Both the position numbers and the translations under genes were made by a program. DNA of 64,000 nt from Pseudonocardia benzenivorans CB1190 (GTDB lineage: Bacteria > Actinomycetota > Actinomycetes > Mycobacteriales > Pseudonocardiaceae): positions 5,084,001 to 5,148,000 of the forward strand of contig NC_015312.1 in NCBI RefSeq assembly GCF_000196675.2. The letters run 5' to 3'. Positions 42,857 through 51,795 of this stretch are shown here, in pieces (position 1 is the first letter of the stretch; every line of letters starts with the position of its first letter). The notes below the pieces were generated by a model. That model was not told where the DNA came from, searched no databases, and saw only the letters and a list, made by a program, of their open reading frames with translations.

Positions 42857-44308
42857 ATGGACCGCGTGGCACTGCAGGCGGAGCTGGTCGCCGCACTGGG
42901 CGCGGACGCCGTGCTCACCGACCCGGTCTCGCTGCGCGCCTACGAGTGCGACGGCCTGACCGGCTACCGGGTGGTCCCGGCGTGCGTCGTGCTCCCGCGC
43001 GACACCGCCCAGGTCGCCGCCGCGGTCCGGGTCTGCGCCCGCAACGGGGTGCCGTTCGTCGCGCGCGGCGCGGGCACCGGCCTGTCGGGCGGGGCGCTGC
43101 CGGTGGCCGACGGTGTGGTGATCTCCCTGCAGCGGCTGCGCGCGGTCGTCTCGGTGGACCCGGTGAACCGGCGGGCCGTCGTCGAACCGGGCGTGACGAA
43201 CCTCGACATCAGCAGAGCCGTTGCGGCGCACGGGCTCTACTTCGCCCCTGACCCGTCGAGCCAGCAGGTGTGCACGATCGGCGGCAACGTCGCCGAGAAC
43301 TCGGGAGGGGCGCACTGCCTCAAGTACGGGTTCACGGTGCACCACATCCACGAGATCGAGGTCGTGCTGCCCGACGGGACCGTGACGACGCTCGGCGGGC
43401 CCGCGCCGCACCAGGGCGGGTACGACCTGCTCGGGGCGTTCATCGGGTCGGAGGGCACGCTCGGGATCGTCACCCGGATCACCGTCAAGCTGCTGCCCAG
43501 GCCCGCGGCGGTGCAGACGCTCGTCGCGGACTTCCCGTCGGTCGAGCAGGCGGGCGACACCGTCACCGCGATCGTCGCGGCCGGGATCGTGCCGGCGGCG
43601 GTGGAGATGATGGACGCGCTGGCCATCGAGGCCGTGGAGGCCGCGGTGTCGGCGGGCTACTCGCGCGACACGGCGGCCGCGCTGATCGTCGAGCTCGACG
43701 GCCCGCCCGCCGAGGTCACCGCGCAGTTCGCCGAGGTCGAACGGCTCTGCCACGAGCACGGCACGACGAAGGTGCACGTCGCGCCGACCCCCGAGGCGCG
43801 CGCCGCGGTGTGGAAGGGGCGCAAGGCGGCGTTCGCGGCCGTCGGCCGGATCAGCCCGAACTACTTCGTCCAGGACGGCGTCGTCCCGCGCACACGCCTC
43901 GCCGAGGCGCTCACCCGGATCGGTGAGCTGGCCGACGAGGCGGGCCTGCGCGTCGCGAACGTGTTCCACGCCGGGGACGGCAACCTGCACCCGCTGGTCC
44001 TCTACAGCGAGGCGCGCGGCGAGCACGAGCGCGCCGAGCACCTGTCGTCGTCGATCGCAGAGCTGTGCGTCGACCTCGGCGGGTCGCTCTCGGGCGAGCA
44101 CGGCATCGGCACCGACAAGGCGTGCTCGATGCCGCGCCAGTACGACGACGCCGACCTCGCGACGATGACGCTGCTGCGCAGGGCTTTCGACCCCGACGAC
44201 GTCTGCAACCCCGGCAAGCTGCTGCCCACCCCTCGGCTGTGCGGCGAGCGTCCCGGCCCCCATCGTCCGCACCCGCTGGAGGCGGCGGGCCTCATCGAGC
44301 GGATCTGA
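42857..44308 (+). CDS. glcD: FAD-linked glycolate/2-hydroxyacid dehydrogenase subunit GlcD, copy 2
   Basis: A 483-residue paralogue of the protein at 37105, with the same FAD and C-terminal oxidase motifs (RGAGTGLSGGALPVADG, GNVAENSGGAHCLKYGF, NVFHAGDGNLHPLVLY, SGEHGIGTDKACSM). The ATG at 42857 follows CAGGAGG. The differences cluster away from the cofactor sites, so substrate range may have shifted between copies. Its own promoter and operator precede it. Confidence 0.93.
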   Translation: MDRVALQAELVAALGADAVLTDPVSLRAYECDGLTGYRVVPACVVLPRDTAQVAAAVRVCARNGVPFVARGAGTGLSGGALPVADGVVISLQRLRAVVSVDPVNRRAVVEPGVTNLDISRAVAAHGLYFAPDPSSQQVCTIGGNVAENSGGAHCLKYGFTVHHIHEIEVVLPDGTVTTLGGPAPHQGGYDLLGAFIGSEGTLGIVTRITVKLLPRPAAVQTLVADFPSVEQAGDTVTAIVAAGIVPAAVEMMDALAIEAVEAAVSAGYSRDTAAALIVELDGPPAEVTAQFAEVERLCHEHGTTKVHVAPTPEARAAVWKGRKAAFAAVGRISPNYFVQDGVVPRTRLAEALTRIGELADEAGLRVANVFHAGDGNLHPLVLYSEARGEHERAEHLSSSIAELCVDLGGSLSGEHGIGTDKACSMPRQYDDADLATMTLLRRAFDPDDVCNPGKLLPTPRLCGERPGPHRPHPLEAAGLIERI

Positions 44309-44311
44309 CCG

Positions 44312-45490
44312 ATGCCCACGACCCGGTTCACCCCGTCCGACGTCGACGAGCTGCGAGCCGTCCTCGCCGACACCACCGCCTCGCACCCGCGGCTGCTCGT
44401 CGAGGGCGCCGGCACGGCCGCGACCACCGGAGGCAGGCCCGACCCGGCGGACGCCGTCGTCGACACCACCGGGCTGTCCGGCGTGCTGCGCTACAACCCG
44501 GCCGACATGACCGTCGCCGTCCGCGCCGGCACCCCGTTGACGCAGGTCCAGGCCGAGCTGGCGGGGCAGCGCGTCGCGTTCGACCCGGCCCGCGGCCGCC
44601 GTGGCGCCACCGTCGGCGGGCTGCTCGCCACGGCCGACGGCGGTCCCGCCCGTCAGCAGTTCGGGGTGCTGCGCGACCTCGTCATCGGGGCGACGGTCGT
44701 GCTCGCCGACGGCACCGTCGCGCACTCCGGCGGGCACGTCATCAAGAACGTCGCAGGCTACGACCTCGCCAAGCTGTTCCACGGCTCGCTCGGCACGCTG
44801 GGCGTCGTCGCGGAGGTCGTGCTGCGGCTGCACCCGCTGCCGCGGCACGTCGTCACCGTCGCGGTCCCGGGCCCGGCCGAGGAGGCCACCCGCACCGGCA
44901 CGGACCTGCTGGGCCGCGGCATCGAGCCGGCCGCGCTGGAGTGGACGCCGGACTCCGGGCTGCTGGTGCGGCTCGAGGGCACCGAGGAGGGGGTCCTGGC
45001 ACGGGCCGGGGCCGTCGAGGCGGTCGGCGGCACCATCCTGTCCGACGACGCGCAGGCCGCGGCGTGGGCCGGCGTCGACGCCGTCGCCGACCCCGCGGCG
45101 CCCGGGACGACGGTGCTGCGCGCCGGCACGCTGCCCTCGGACGGGCCGGGATTCGTCGCCACGCTGGCCGCCGCGGCCGCGCGGGCCGGGGCCGACCTGG
45201 CCGTCAGCAGCGGCGTCGGCACCGGTGTGCACACCGTCGCGCTCACCGGGGGCGACCACGCCGCCGTCCTCGCCGCCGCGCACGCCGCGGCCGGACCCGC
45301 GGTCACGGTGTTGCGCCACGACGGGCTCGACCCCGACGCCCCGCTGTGGGGGCCGCCGCCGGCCGCGGTGGCCCTGCTGCGGGCGGTCAAGCAGCGGTTC
45401 GACCCGACCGGCCGGTTCGGCGCAGGTCGCCTCTCCCCCTGGCTCGCCCCCGTCCGTGACGTCCCCGCCACCGAAGGAGTCCCCGCGTGA
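44312..45490 (+). CDS. glcE: Glycolate oxidase FAD-binding subunit GlcE, copy 2
   Basis: A 392-residue GlcE paralogue: LLVEGAGTAATTGG, FDPARGRRGATVGGLLATADGG and GGHVIKNVAGYDLAKLFHGSLG. Begins three bases after glcD2 and ends in a GTGA overlap with glcF2. More diverged from its partner (38604) than the GlcD pair, judging by the aligned blocks. Confidence 0.9.
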   Translation: MPTTRFTPSDVDELRAVLADTTASHPRLLVEGAGTAATTGGRPDPADAVVDTTGLSGVLRYNPADMTVAVRAGTPLTQVQAELAGQRVAFDPARGRRGATVGGLLATADGGPARQQFGVLRDLVIGATVVLADGTVAHSGGHVIKNVAGYDLAKLFHGSLGTLGVVAEVVLRLHPLPRHVVTVAVPGPAEEATRTGTDLLGRGIEPAALEWTPDSGLLVRLEGTEEGVLARAGAVEAVGGTILSDDAQAAAWAGVDAVADPAAPGTTVLRAGTLPSDGPGFVATLAAAAARAGADLAVSSGVGTGVHTVALTGGDHAAVLAAAHAAAGPAVTVLRHDGLDPDAPLWGPPPAAVALLRAVKQRFDPTGRFGAGRLSPWLAPVRDVPATEGVPA

Positions 45491-46776
45491 GCACGTCGTT
45501 CGACGCCCGCCGCCCGCCGCAGCGCGAGGTCCTCGACGACTGCGTGCACTGCGGCTTCTGCCTGCCGACCTGCCCGACCTACGCCGTGACGGGCACCGAG
45601 ACGGAGTCCCCACGCGGGCGCATCTACCTCATGGACCTGGCCGCGCAGGGCACGATCGGGGTCGACGAGGCCTTCGGCGAGCACATCGACTCCTGCCTCG
45701 GCTGCCTCGCGTGCGTGACGGCGTGCCCGTCGGGTGTGCAGTACGACCGGCTGATCGAGTCGGTCCGCCCGCAGGTCGAGCGCAACGTCACGCGCAGCCG
45801 GGCCGACCGGCTGTTTCGCGGGCTCGTCTTCGCGCTGTTCCCGTACCCGAACCGGCTGCGGGTGGCCGCGCTCGGCGGTCTGGTCTACCAACGGTCGGGG
45901 CTGCGCGCGCTCGTGCGCCGGCTCGGGCTGCTCGACCGGCTGCCCGCGCGGCTGCGCGCGCTGGAGTCGCTGCTGCCGCCGGTCACCGTGCGCGCGTTGC
46001 TGGCCCGGACCCCGGAGCGGACGCGGCCGCCGGGCGCGGCGCGGTTGCGCGTCGGGCTGCTGGCCGGCTGCGCGCAGCGGGTCTTCTTCGGCGACGTCAA
46101 CGCCGCCACCGTGCGCGTGCTCGCCGCCGAGGGCTGCGACGTGCTCGTCCCCCGCGACGTGCAGTGCTGCGGCGCCCTGTCCGTGCACGCCGGGCGCGAG
46201 GACGAGGGCCTGGCCCGGGCACGGGCGACGATCGAGATGTTCGAGCGGTACCGGCTCGACGTCGTCGTCGCCAACGTCGCCGGGTGCGGGTCGACGCTCA
46301 AGGAGTACGGCGCGCTGCTCGCCGACGATCCCGCCTGGGCCGAGCGCGCGGCCGCGTTCAGCGCCACGGTCCGCGACGTGACCGAGCTGCTGGCCGAGCT
46401 CACCCCGCAGGCCCCGCGACACCCCGTCGCGGCGCGCGTCGCCTACCACGACGCCTGCCACCTCGCCAACGCCCAGCGCGTCCGCGAGCAGCCCCGCGCG
46501 GTGCTGCGCGCCATCCCCGGCCTGCAGCTGCAGGACGTCGCCGAGGCCGAGCTGTGCTGCGGATCGGCGGGCATCTACAACCTCGTGCAGCCCGTGACGG
46601 CCGAGGAGCTGGGGCAGCGCAAGGCGGCGAACCTGGAGGCCGTCGCACCGGACGTCGTCGTGACGGCGAACGCGGGCTGCCTGCTGCAGATCCGCCGCTT
46701 CCTCGACGCCGGCATCCCGGTGCTGCACCCGGTGCAGCTGGTCGACGCGTCGATCCGGGGCTGCGACCCCGTGTGA
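45487..46776 (+). CDS. glcF: Glycolate oxidase iron-sulfur subunit GlcF, copy 2
   Basis: A 429-residue GlcF paralogue lacking the 20-residue N-terminal extension of copy 1. Two 4Fe-4S motifs (DCVHCGFCLPTCPTY, SCLGCLACVTACPSGV) and CCG domains (VQCCGALSVHAGRE, NVAGCGSTLKEYG, ELCCGSAGIYNLV) are intact. GTG start at 45487. Convergent with thiL; the 36-base gap holds a weak GTGGCG/CGCCAC stem. Confidence 0.94.
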   Translation: MSTSFDARRPPQREVLDDCVHCGFCLPTCPTYAVTGTETESPRGRIYLMDLAAQGTIGVDEAFGEHIDSCLGCLACVTACPSGVQYDRLIESVRPQVERNVTRSRADRLFRGLVFALFPYPNRLRVAALGGLVYQRSGLRALVRRLGLLDRLPARLRALESLLPPVTVRALLARTPERTRPPGAARLRVGLLAGCAQRVFFGDVNAATVRVLAAEGCDVLVPRDVQCCGALSVHAGREDEGLARARATIEMFERYRLDVVVANVAGCGSTLKEYGALLADDPAWAERAAAFSATVRDVTELLAELTPQAPRHPVAARVAYHDACHLANAQRVREQPRAVLRAIPGLQLQDVAEAELCCGSAGIYNLVQPVTAEELGQRKAANLEAVAPDVVVTANAGCLLQIRRFLDAGIPVLHPVQLVDASIRGCDPV

Positions 46777-46812
46777 GTGGCGCCCTCGGCCGGTGGAACG
46801 CCACCCACGAGG

Positions 46813-47757
46813 TCACCCGGCGAAGTGGTCCCAGCCGGCGGCGCCCTCGTGCGGGGCGCCGTCGACGAGGACCGCGGCGTCCCCCTCGGTCACCCCGCCG
46901 ATCACCGTCCAGCCCTCGGGGACGGCACCGGGCGGGAAGGTCGCCGCGAGCGCGTGGTCCTCACCGCCGGTCAGCAGCCATTCGAGCGGGTCCACACCCA
47001 GCGCGGACGCGACCTCGACGAGCCGCGGCGGGACGACCAGCGCCGACGTGGACACGTCGACGGTCACGCCGGACGCGGCGGCGAGGTGCCCGAGATCGGC
47101 GAGCAGCCCGTCGGACACGTCGATCATCGACGTCGCGCCCGCCCGCGCCGCCTGCGGTCCGGCGGCGTAGGGCGGCTCCGGAACCCGGTGCGCCCCGACG
47201 ACCGCGACCGGCGACCGGAACCCGCGGTGCAGCACGTCGAGCCCCGCCGCGGCCCAGCCGATCCGCCCGCACAGCGCGACGACGTCGCCCGGCTTCGCGC
47301 CCGCCCGCGTCACCGGCGGACGGCCCTCCAGCGAGCCCAACGCCGTCACCGACAGCACGATCGCGGGCCCGGCGGCCACGTCCCCGCCGACGACCCCCGC
47401 GCCCGCCGACGACGCCTCCGCCCACAGCCCGGACGCGATGCCCTCCAACGTCTCCACCGGCGTGTCGCGGGGACAGGCGAGCCCGACGAGCAGCGCCGTC
47501 GGGACCGCGCCCATCGCCGCCACGTCGGCCAGGTTGGCCGCGGCGGCCTTGCGCCCCACGTCGTCCGGCGCCGACCAGTCCAGCCGGAAGTGCACGCCCT
47601 CGACCAGGACGTCTGTGCAGGCGACGACCCGGCCGTCCCGCGCCTCGACCACCGCGGCGTCGTCGCCCGGCCCGAGCAGCGTGGTACCGGGCTGCACCCG
47701 GTCCGCGGTCACGCGCCGTATCAGGCCGAACTCGCCGACGTCGCGAAGTGTGTTCAT
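46813..47757 (-). CDS. thiL: Thiamine-monophosphate kinase
   Basis: Phosphorylates thiamine monophosphate to the active cofactor, 314 residues. Characteristic motifs: FGLIRRVTADR, GPGDDAAVVEA (metal and ATP), TDVLVEGVHFRLDW, NLADVAAMGAVPTALLVG and MIDVSDGLLADLGHL. The ATG at 47757 fits the conserved N-terminus. Its placement before a RAM-domain gene, a DUF3515 gene and ddl matches mycobacterial order and marks the end of the inserted region. Confidence 0.96.
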   Translation of the reverse strand: MNTLRDVGEFGLIRRVTADRVQPGTTLLGPGDDAAVVEARDGRVVACTDVLVEGVHFRLDWSAPDDVGRKAAAANLADVAAMGAVPTALLVGLACPRDTPVETLEGIASGLWAEASSAGAGVVGGDVAAGPAIVLSVTALGSLEGRPPVTRAGAKPGDVVALCGRIGWAAAGLDVLHRGFRSPVAVVGAHRVPEPPYAAGPQAARAGATSMIDVSDGLLADLGHLAAASGVTVDVSTSALVVPPRLVEVASALGVDPLEWLLTGGEDHALAATFPPGAVPEGWTVIGGVTEGDAAVLVDGAPHEGAAGWDHFAG

Positions 47758-47911
47758 CGCCTCGGTTCCCTCTGACGGGGAGGCCGACGATGTGGGCACT
47801 GCGGCTACCTCCGGTACGGTTTGACTTCCGACTTTCCAGCCCGACACGACCCGTCGCGCCCGTGCGGCGCGGCTGCGCTGCCCGGCAGCGCGCACCCGAG
47901 AGGAGCACGCC

Positions 47912-48148
47912 GTGGTTCAGGCCTTCATCCTGGTCCAGACCGAGGTCGGCAAGGCGGCCTCCGTGGCGAGCGCCATCGCCGGCATCCCCGGGGTGGTGTC
48001 GGCGGAGGACGTCACGGGACCGTACGACGTGATCGTCCGCGCGGAGGCCGAGGACGTCGACCTGCTCGGCCAGCTCGTCGTCGCCCAGGTCCAGGGCGTC
48101 AGCGGCATCACCCGCACGCTGACCTGCCCGGTCGTCAAGCTGGGCTGA
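47912..48148 (+). CDS. Stand-alone RAM-domain (Lrp/AsnC C-terminal) protein
   Basis: A 78-residue protein consisting only of the RAM/SAM ligand-binding domain of Lrp/AsnC regulators (VQAFILVQTEVGKAASVASAI, VVSAEDVTGPYDVIVRAEAED, VQGVSGITRTLTCPVV); it has no DNA-binding domain. Such proteins form dimers or higher rings and may bind amino acids or other regulators. GTG at 47912 follows GAGAGGAG. Divergent from thiL. Confidence 0.88.
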   Translation: MVQAFILVQTEVGKAASVASAIAGIPGVVSAEDVTGPYDVIVRAEAEDVDLLGQLVVAQVQGVSGITRTLTCPVVKLG

Positions 48149-48153
48149 GCGTC

Positions 48154-48729
48154 GTGCGGCAGGCGGGGACCGACGTCCGGACACCGCGCTCGCCCGCGGT
48201 CGTCGTGGCCGTGGCGCTGCCGGTGCTGCTGGCCGTCGCGGTCGCCGTCCTCGCGATCGTCAACCGGGACGCCGGCAAGCCCCCACCCCCCACGACGGAC
48301 ACCACCCCGCTCGCCGCGGCTCCCGTCGACGCCCCCGACGCGAGCGGCCCGCAGTGCACGGCCCTGCTCGCCGCGCTGCCCGCGACCCTCCCCGGCGGCG
48401 ACGGCCAACTGGCCACGCGGCCGCTGGCCGACCCCGCCCCGGCGGGGGTGCGCGCCTGGGCGGCACCGTCGCGCCCCGTCGTCCTGCGCTGCGGGCTCCC
48501 CCGGCCCGCGGAGCTGACGCCGACCTCGGCGCTCGTCGTCGTCGACGGGGTGAGCTGGCTGCAGCTCCCCGACGACGTCCCCGATCCCGTGCAGTCCAGC
48601 TGGGTGGCGGTCGACCGCCCGACCTACGTCGCCGTGACGACGCCCGCGACGGCCGGCAGCGGTCCCCTGCAGGCGATCTCGGACGCGATCACCGCGACGA
48701 TGCCCGCCACGCCGATCGCCGTCCGCTGA
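48154..48729 (+). CDS. DUF3515 family membrane-anchored protein
   Basis: A 191-residue actinobacterial protein of unknown function. A basic N-terminus and one hydrophobic segment (VVVAVALPVLLAVAVAVLAIV) are followed by a Pro/Thr-rich linker and an extracytoplasmic domain with two Cys (PQCTALLAALP and VVLRCGLPRP), which may form a disulfide. GTG at 48154, five bases after the RAM-protein stop. Convergent with ddl. From memory it matches the gene beside ddl in mycobacteria (Rv2980). Confidence 0.82.
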   Translation: MRQAGTDVRTPRSPAVVVAVALPVLLAVAVAVLAIVNRDAGKPPPPTTDTTPLAAAPVDAPDASGPQCTALLAALPATLPGGDGQLATRPLADPAPAGVRAWAAPSRPVVLRCGLPRPAELTPTSALVVVDGVSWLQLPDDVPDPVQSSWVAVDRPTYVAVTTPATAGSGPLQAISDAITATMPATPIAVR

Positions 48730-48731
48730 CG

Positions 48732-48776
48732 GCGCTGGCCCGCGGCTCAGCGCAGCCCGGTGCCGCGGGCCAGCGC
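48732..48776. terminator. Perfect 15-base hairpin at the DUF3515/ddl junction
   Basis: Arm GCGCTGGCCCGCGGC (48732-48746) pairs perfectly with GCCGCGGGCCAGCGC (48762-48776); the 15-base loop holds the ddl stop codon. The right arm is coding sequence for the last residues of Ddl (ALARGTG). It would act as a terminator for the DUF3515 transcript and, read the other way, partly for ddl. Confidence 0.7.
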
Positions 48777-49844
48777 GGTGTCGACGAGCGTGGCGAGCAG
48801 GGTCGGGTAGTCGACACCGGTCTCGGCCCACATCCGCGGGTACATCGAGATCGGGGTGAACCCCGGCATCGTGTTGACCTCGTTGACGACGGGCGCGCCG
48901 TCGTCGCCGACGAAGAAGTCCACCCGCGCGAGGCCCTGGCAGTCCAGCGCCCGGAACGCGGCCACCGCCTGGTCGCGCACCCGCTCGGTGACGTCGTCGT
49001 CGAGCTTGGCGGGGATGTCGAACTCGCACGCGTCGTCGAGGTACTTGGCGTCGAAGTCGTAGAACTCCGCCGACCCGGACACGAGCCGGATCTCCGCGGG
49101 CAGGCTCGCCCGCACGGTGCCGTCGGGGTACTCGAGGACGCCGCACTCGACCTCACGACCGACGATCGCGGCCTCGACGAGCACCTTGGGGTCGTGCACG
49201 CGGGCGGCCGCGACGGCCTCGTCGAGCCGGTCCCAGGAGGTGACGCGGGTGATCCCGACCGACGACCCGGCGCGCGCGGGCTTGACGAACACCGGCAGCC
49301 CGAGGCGTTCCTGCTGCGCCGCGGTCAGCGACTGCGTGCCCGGCCGCAGCACCACCAGCGACCCGACCGCGAGCCCCTCGGCGGCCAGGAGCTTCTTGGT
49401 GAACTCCTTGTCCATGCCCGCGGCGCTCGCGAGCACGCCGGACCCGACGTAGGGCAGCCCGGCCATCTCGAACAGCCCCTGGATCGTGCCGTCCTCGCCG
49501 AAGGGTCCGTGGAGCACGGGGAAGACGACGTCGACACCGGAGAACACCTCGCCCGCCCGGTCGCGGTCGAGGCGGACGAGGCCGCCGCGGGTCGGGTCGC
49601 CGGGCAGGGCGAGCGCGGCGCCGGTCCCGTCGACGACGGGCAGGGTGCGGCCGTCGATGCGCAGTCGGGCGGGGTCGTCGGTGCCGAGCACCCAGGCGCC
49701 GTCCGGCGTGATGCCGACGGGCACCACGTCGAACCGGTCGCGGTCGAGGTGGGCGAGCACGCTGCCCGCCGACACGCACGAGATGGTGTGTTCGGAGCTG
49801 CGGCCACCGAACACCACCGCGACCCTGGTCCTGCGCTCACCCAT
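48747..49844 (-). CDS. ddl: D-alanine--D-alanine ligase
   Basis: Joins two D-alanines for peptidoglycan, 365 residues. ATP-grasp enzyme with VAVVFGGRSSEHTISCVSAGSV at the N-terminus, GPFGEDGTIQGLFEMAGLPYVGSG, MDKEFTKKLLAAEG, KPARAGSSVGI, and VNEVNTMPGFTPISMYP at the metal site. The ATG at 49844 has TACGCT eight bases upstream, a likely leaderless start. Next to thiL as in mycobacteria. Confidence 0.97.
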   Translation of the reverse strand: MGERRTRVAVVFGGRSSEHTISCVSAGSVLAHLDRDRFDVVPVGITPDGAWVLGTDDPARLRIDGRTLPVVDGTGAALALPGDPTRGGLVRLDRDRAGEVFSGVDVVFPVLHGPFGEDGTIQGLFEMAGLPYVGSGVLASAAGMDKEFTKKLLAAEGLAVGSLVVLRPGTQSLTAAQQERLGLPVFVKPARAGSSVGITRVTSWDRLDEAVAAARVHDPKVLVEAAIVGREVECGVLEYPDGTVRASLPAEIRLVSGSAEFYDFDAKYLDDACEFDIPAKLDDDVTERVRDQAVAAFRALDCQGLARVDFFVGDDGAPVVNEVNTMPGFTPISMYPRMWAETGVDYPTLLATLVDTALARGTGLR

Positions 49845-49861
49845 GAGGGACGAGCGTAGGG

Positions 49862-51778
49862 CTACCCGCGCACGACCTCGGTCACCGCCTCCAGCGCCGC
49901 CGGGTCCTCCATCGCCGACGTGTCGCCGGTCGGCCCGCCGTGCACGACGACGTCGCGCAGCAGCCGGCGCATCGTCTTGCCGGTGCGGGTCTTCGGCATG
50001 GCCGGGGTGACGTAGACGCGGTCGGGCCGGGCGTACCCGCCCATCTCCCCGGCGACGAGGGCGCGGATCCGGTCGGCCACCCCGTCGTCCGAGGACGAAC
50101 GCAGCGTCACGAACGCGATCGGCACCGTCCCCTTCGTCTCCTCCGGCACCCCGACGACGGCGGCCTCCACGACGTCGGGGTCCGACGTCACGACGGCCTC
50201 GATCTCCATCGTCGAGATGCGGTGCCCGGCGACGTTGATGACGTCGTCGGCGCGGCCGAGCACCCAGATGTGCCCGTCGTGGTCGAGGACGGCCTCGTCG
50301 TTGGTGGCGTAGCTGCCCGGGAACTTCGCGAAGTAGGTGTCCAGGTAGCGCTGGTGGTCGCCCCACACCGTGCGGCACAACGTCGGGAACGGGCCGGTCA
50401 GCACGAGGTTGCCCTTGACGCCCGGGGGCACGGGCTCACCGGAGTCGTCGACGATCGCGAACGTGTGCCCGGGCACCGGCGTCCCGGCGGAGCCGGCCTT
50501 GAGCGGGTCGACGCCGTAGACGGGGTAGGTCCAGGTCGAGCCGGTCTCGGTCTGGCCGTAGGCGTTGATCACGGGCACGTCGAAGGTGTCGGTGGCCCAG
50601 GCGAAGGTGTCGCCGTCGAGCGGCTCGCCCTGCGCGGTGATCAGCTTCAGCCCGGGCAGCGGGTGGGCCGCGGCGAGGTCGTCGCCGAACTTGCGCAGCA
50701 TCCGGATCAGCGTCGGCGCCGCCAGGATCTTGGTGACGGCGTGCCGCTCGCAGATCTCGTAGAACCGCGCGGGGGTCGGGGTGTCGAGCGCGCCCTCGAA
50801 GCAGGCGACGGTCATCCCGCACGCCAGGCCCCCGACGACGGCCTGGATCGGGAAGGTCAGCCAGCCGACGTCGGCGGCGACCCAGTAGACGTCGCCGTCC
50901 TCGCGGCCGACCTGCCAGTGCGCGTTGGCCCAGGACCCGAGCAGGAAACCGCCGACCGAGTGCACCACGCCCTTGGGCCGCGACTCGGTGCCGGAGGTGA
51001 AGATCAGGAACGACGGGGCGTTGGGGTCCAGCGGGACGGCGGGAGCCCCGCCCGCGCCGGCGGCGAGCACGTCGGCGTAGGAGCGCTCCCCCTCCCGCAG
51101 CGCGACGCCGTCGCCGGTCCGGTCGACGACCACGGTCGCCCGGACGCTCGGGCACCTCGTGAGGGCCGAGCGCAACGTCGACAGCAACTGCACCCGGCGC
51201 CCCCGCCGGTACGACGCGTCCGCCACGACGACCACCGCCGCCCGCGCCGCCTGCAGCCGCGACGCGACCGCCTCCTCGCCGAACCCCGAGAACAGCACCG
51301 TGTAGACGGCGCCGATCCGGTTGCAGGCGTGGATGGTCGTGAACGCCTCGACGAGGTTGGGCATGTAGACGGCGACGACGTCGCCCTCCCCGACGCCGAG
51401 GTCGAGCAGCCCGGCCGCGAGCCGGGAGACCTCGTCGGCGAGCTCGGCGTAGGTGACGGTGCGGACCTCGCCCGGCTCGCCCTCCCACACGATCGCGGCA
51501 CGGTCGGCCGTCGCGGGGTCCTCGGTCCAGCGGTCGACGCAGTTGTCCGCGACGTTGATCAGGCCGCCCTCGAAATACCGGAAATCGGAGACGCCGCCCG
51601 TCCGGACGGTGTCCCACTCCCGGGTCCACCGCTGCTGGCGCGCGACCCATTCCCAGTAGTCGTCGGGCTCGAGCGCACGGGCCTTCGCCAGCGACTCCAC
51701 GCGGTCGGCCACCGTCCACCCCGGAGGGAGCGGTCGCAGCGGGGTGTCGAGCAGCTGCGCGAGGCTGTCGTCGGACAT
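49862..51778 (-). CDS. AMP-forming acyl-CoA synthetase (ACS-like)
   Basis: A 638-residue ANL-superfamily enzyme that activates a carboxylic acid with ATP and CoA. The P-loop FTSGTESRPKGVVHS and the C-terminal TRTGKTMRRLLRD with its regulatory Lys are intact. The acyl-pocket motif reads AYGQTETG: Gly408 replaces the Trp that in acetyl-CoA synthetase (WWQTETG) restricts the pocket to acetate, so a larger acyl or hydroxyacyl substrate is predicted. AGGAGGACGACG precedes the ATG. It follows an acyl-CoA dehydrogenase by 17 bases, suggesting a shared catabolic role. An identity as acetyl- or propionyl-CoA synthetase is unlikely. Confidence 0.85.
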   Translation of the reverse strand: MSDDSLAQLLDTPLRPLPPGWTVADRVESLAKARALEPDDYWEWVARQQRWTREWDTVRTGGVSDFRYFEGGLINVADNCVDRWTEDPATADRAAIVWEGEPGEVRTVTYAELADEVSRLAAGLLDLGVGEGDVVAVYMPNLVEAFTTIHACNRIGAVYTVLFSGFGEEAVASRLQAARAAVVVVADASYRRGRRVQLLSTLRSALTRCPSVRATVVVDRTGDGVALREGERSYADVLAAGAGGAPAVPLDPNAPSFLIFTSGTESRPKGVVHSVGGFLLGSWANAHWQVGREDGDVYWVAADVGWLTFPIQAVVGGLACGMTVACFEGALDTPTPARFYEICERHAVTKILAAPTLIRMLRKFGDDLAAAHPLPGLKLITAQGEPLDGDTFAWATDTFDVPVINAYGQTETGSTWTYPVYGVDPLKAGSAGTPVPGHTFAIVDDSGEPVPPGVKGNLVLTGPFPTLCRTVWGDHQRYLDTYFAKFPGSYATNDEAVLDHDGHIWVLGRADDVINVAGHRISTMEIEAVVTSDPDVVEAAVVGVPEETKGTVPIAFVTLRSSSDDGVADRIRALVAGEMGGYARPDRVYVTPAMPKTRTGKTMRRLLRDVVVHGGPTGDTSAMEDPAALEAVTEVVRG

Positions 51779-51795
51779 CGTCGTCCTCCTGGTCT

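Noticed and set aside
42773..45613. 946-codon minus-strand frame opposite glcD2 and glcE2
   Set aside because: Antisense shadow; the plus-strand genes have intact cofactor motifs and overlapping starts and stops.
46777..46812. GTGGCG/CGCCAC stem between glcF2 and thiL as a terminator
   Set aside because: Only a 6-base stem with a long loop; too weak to list as a feature.
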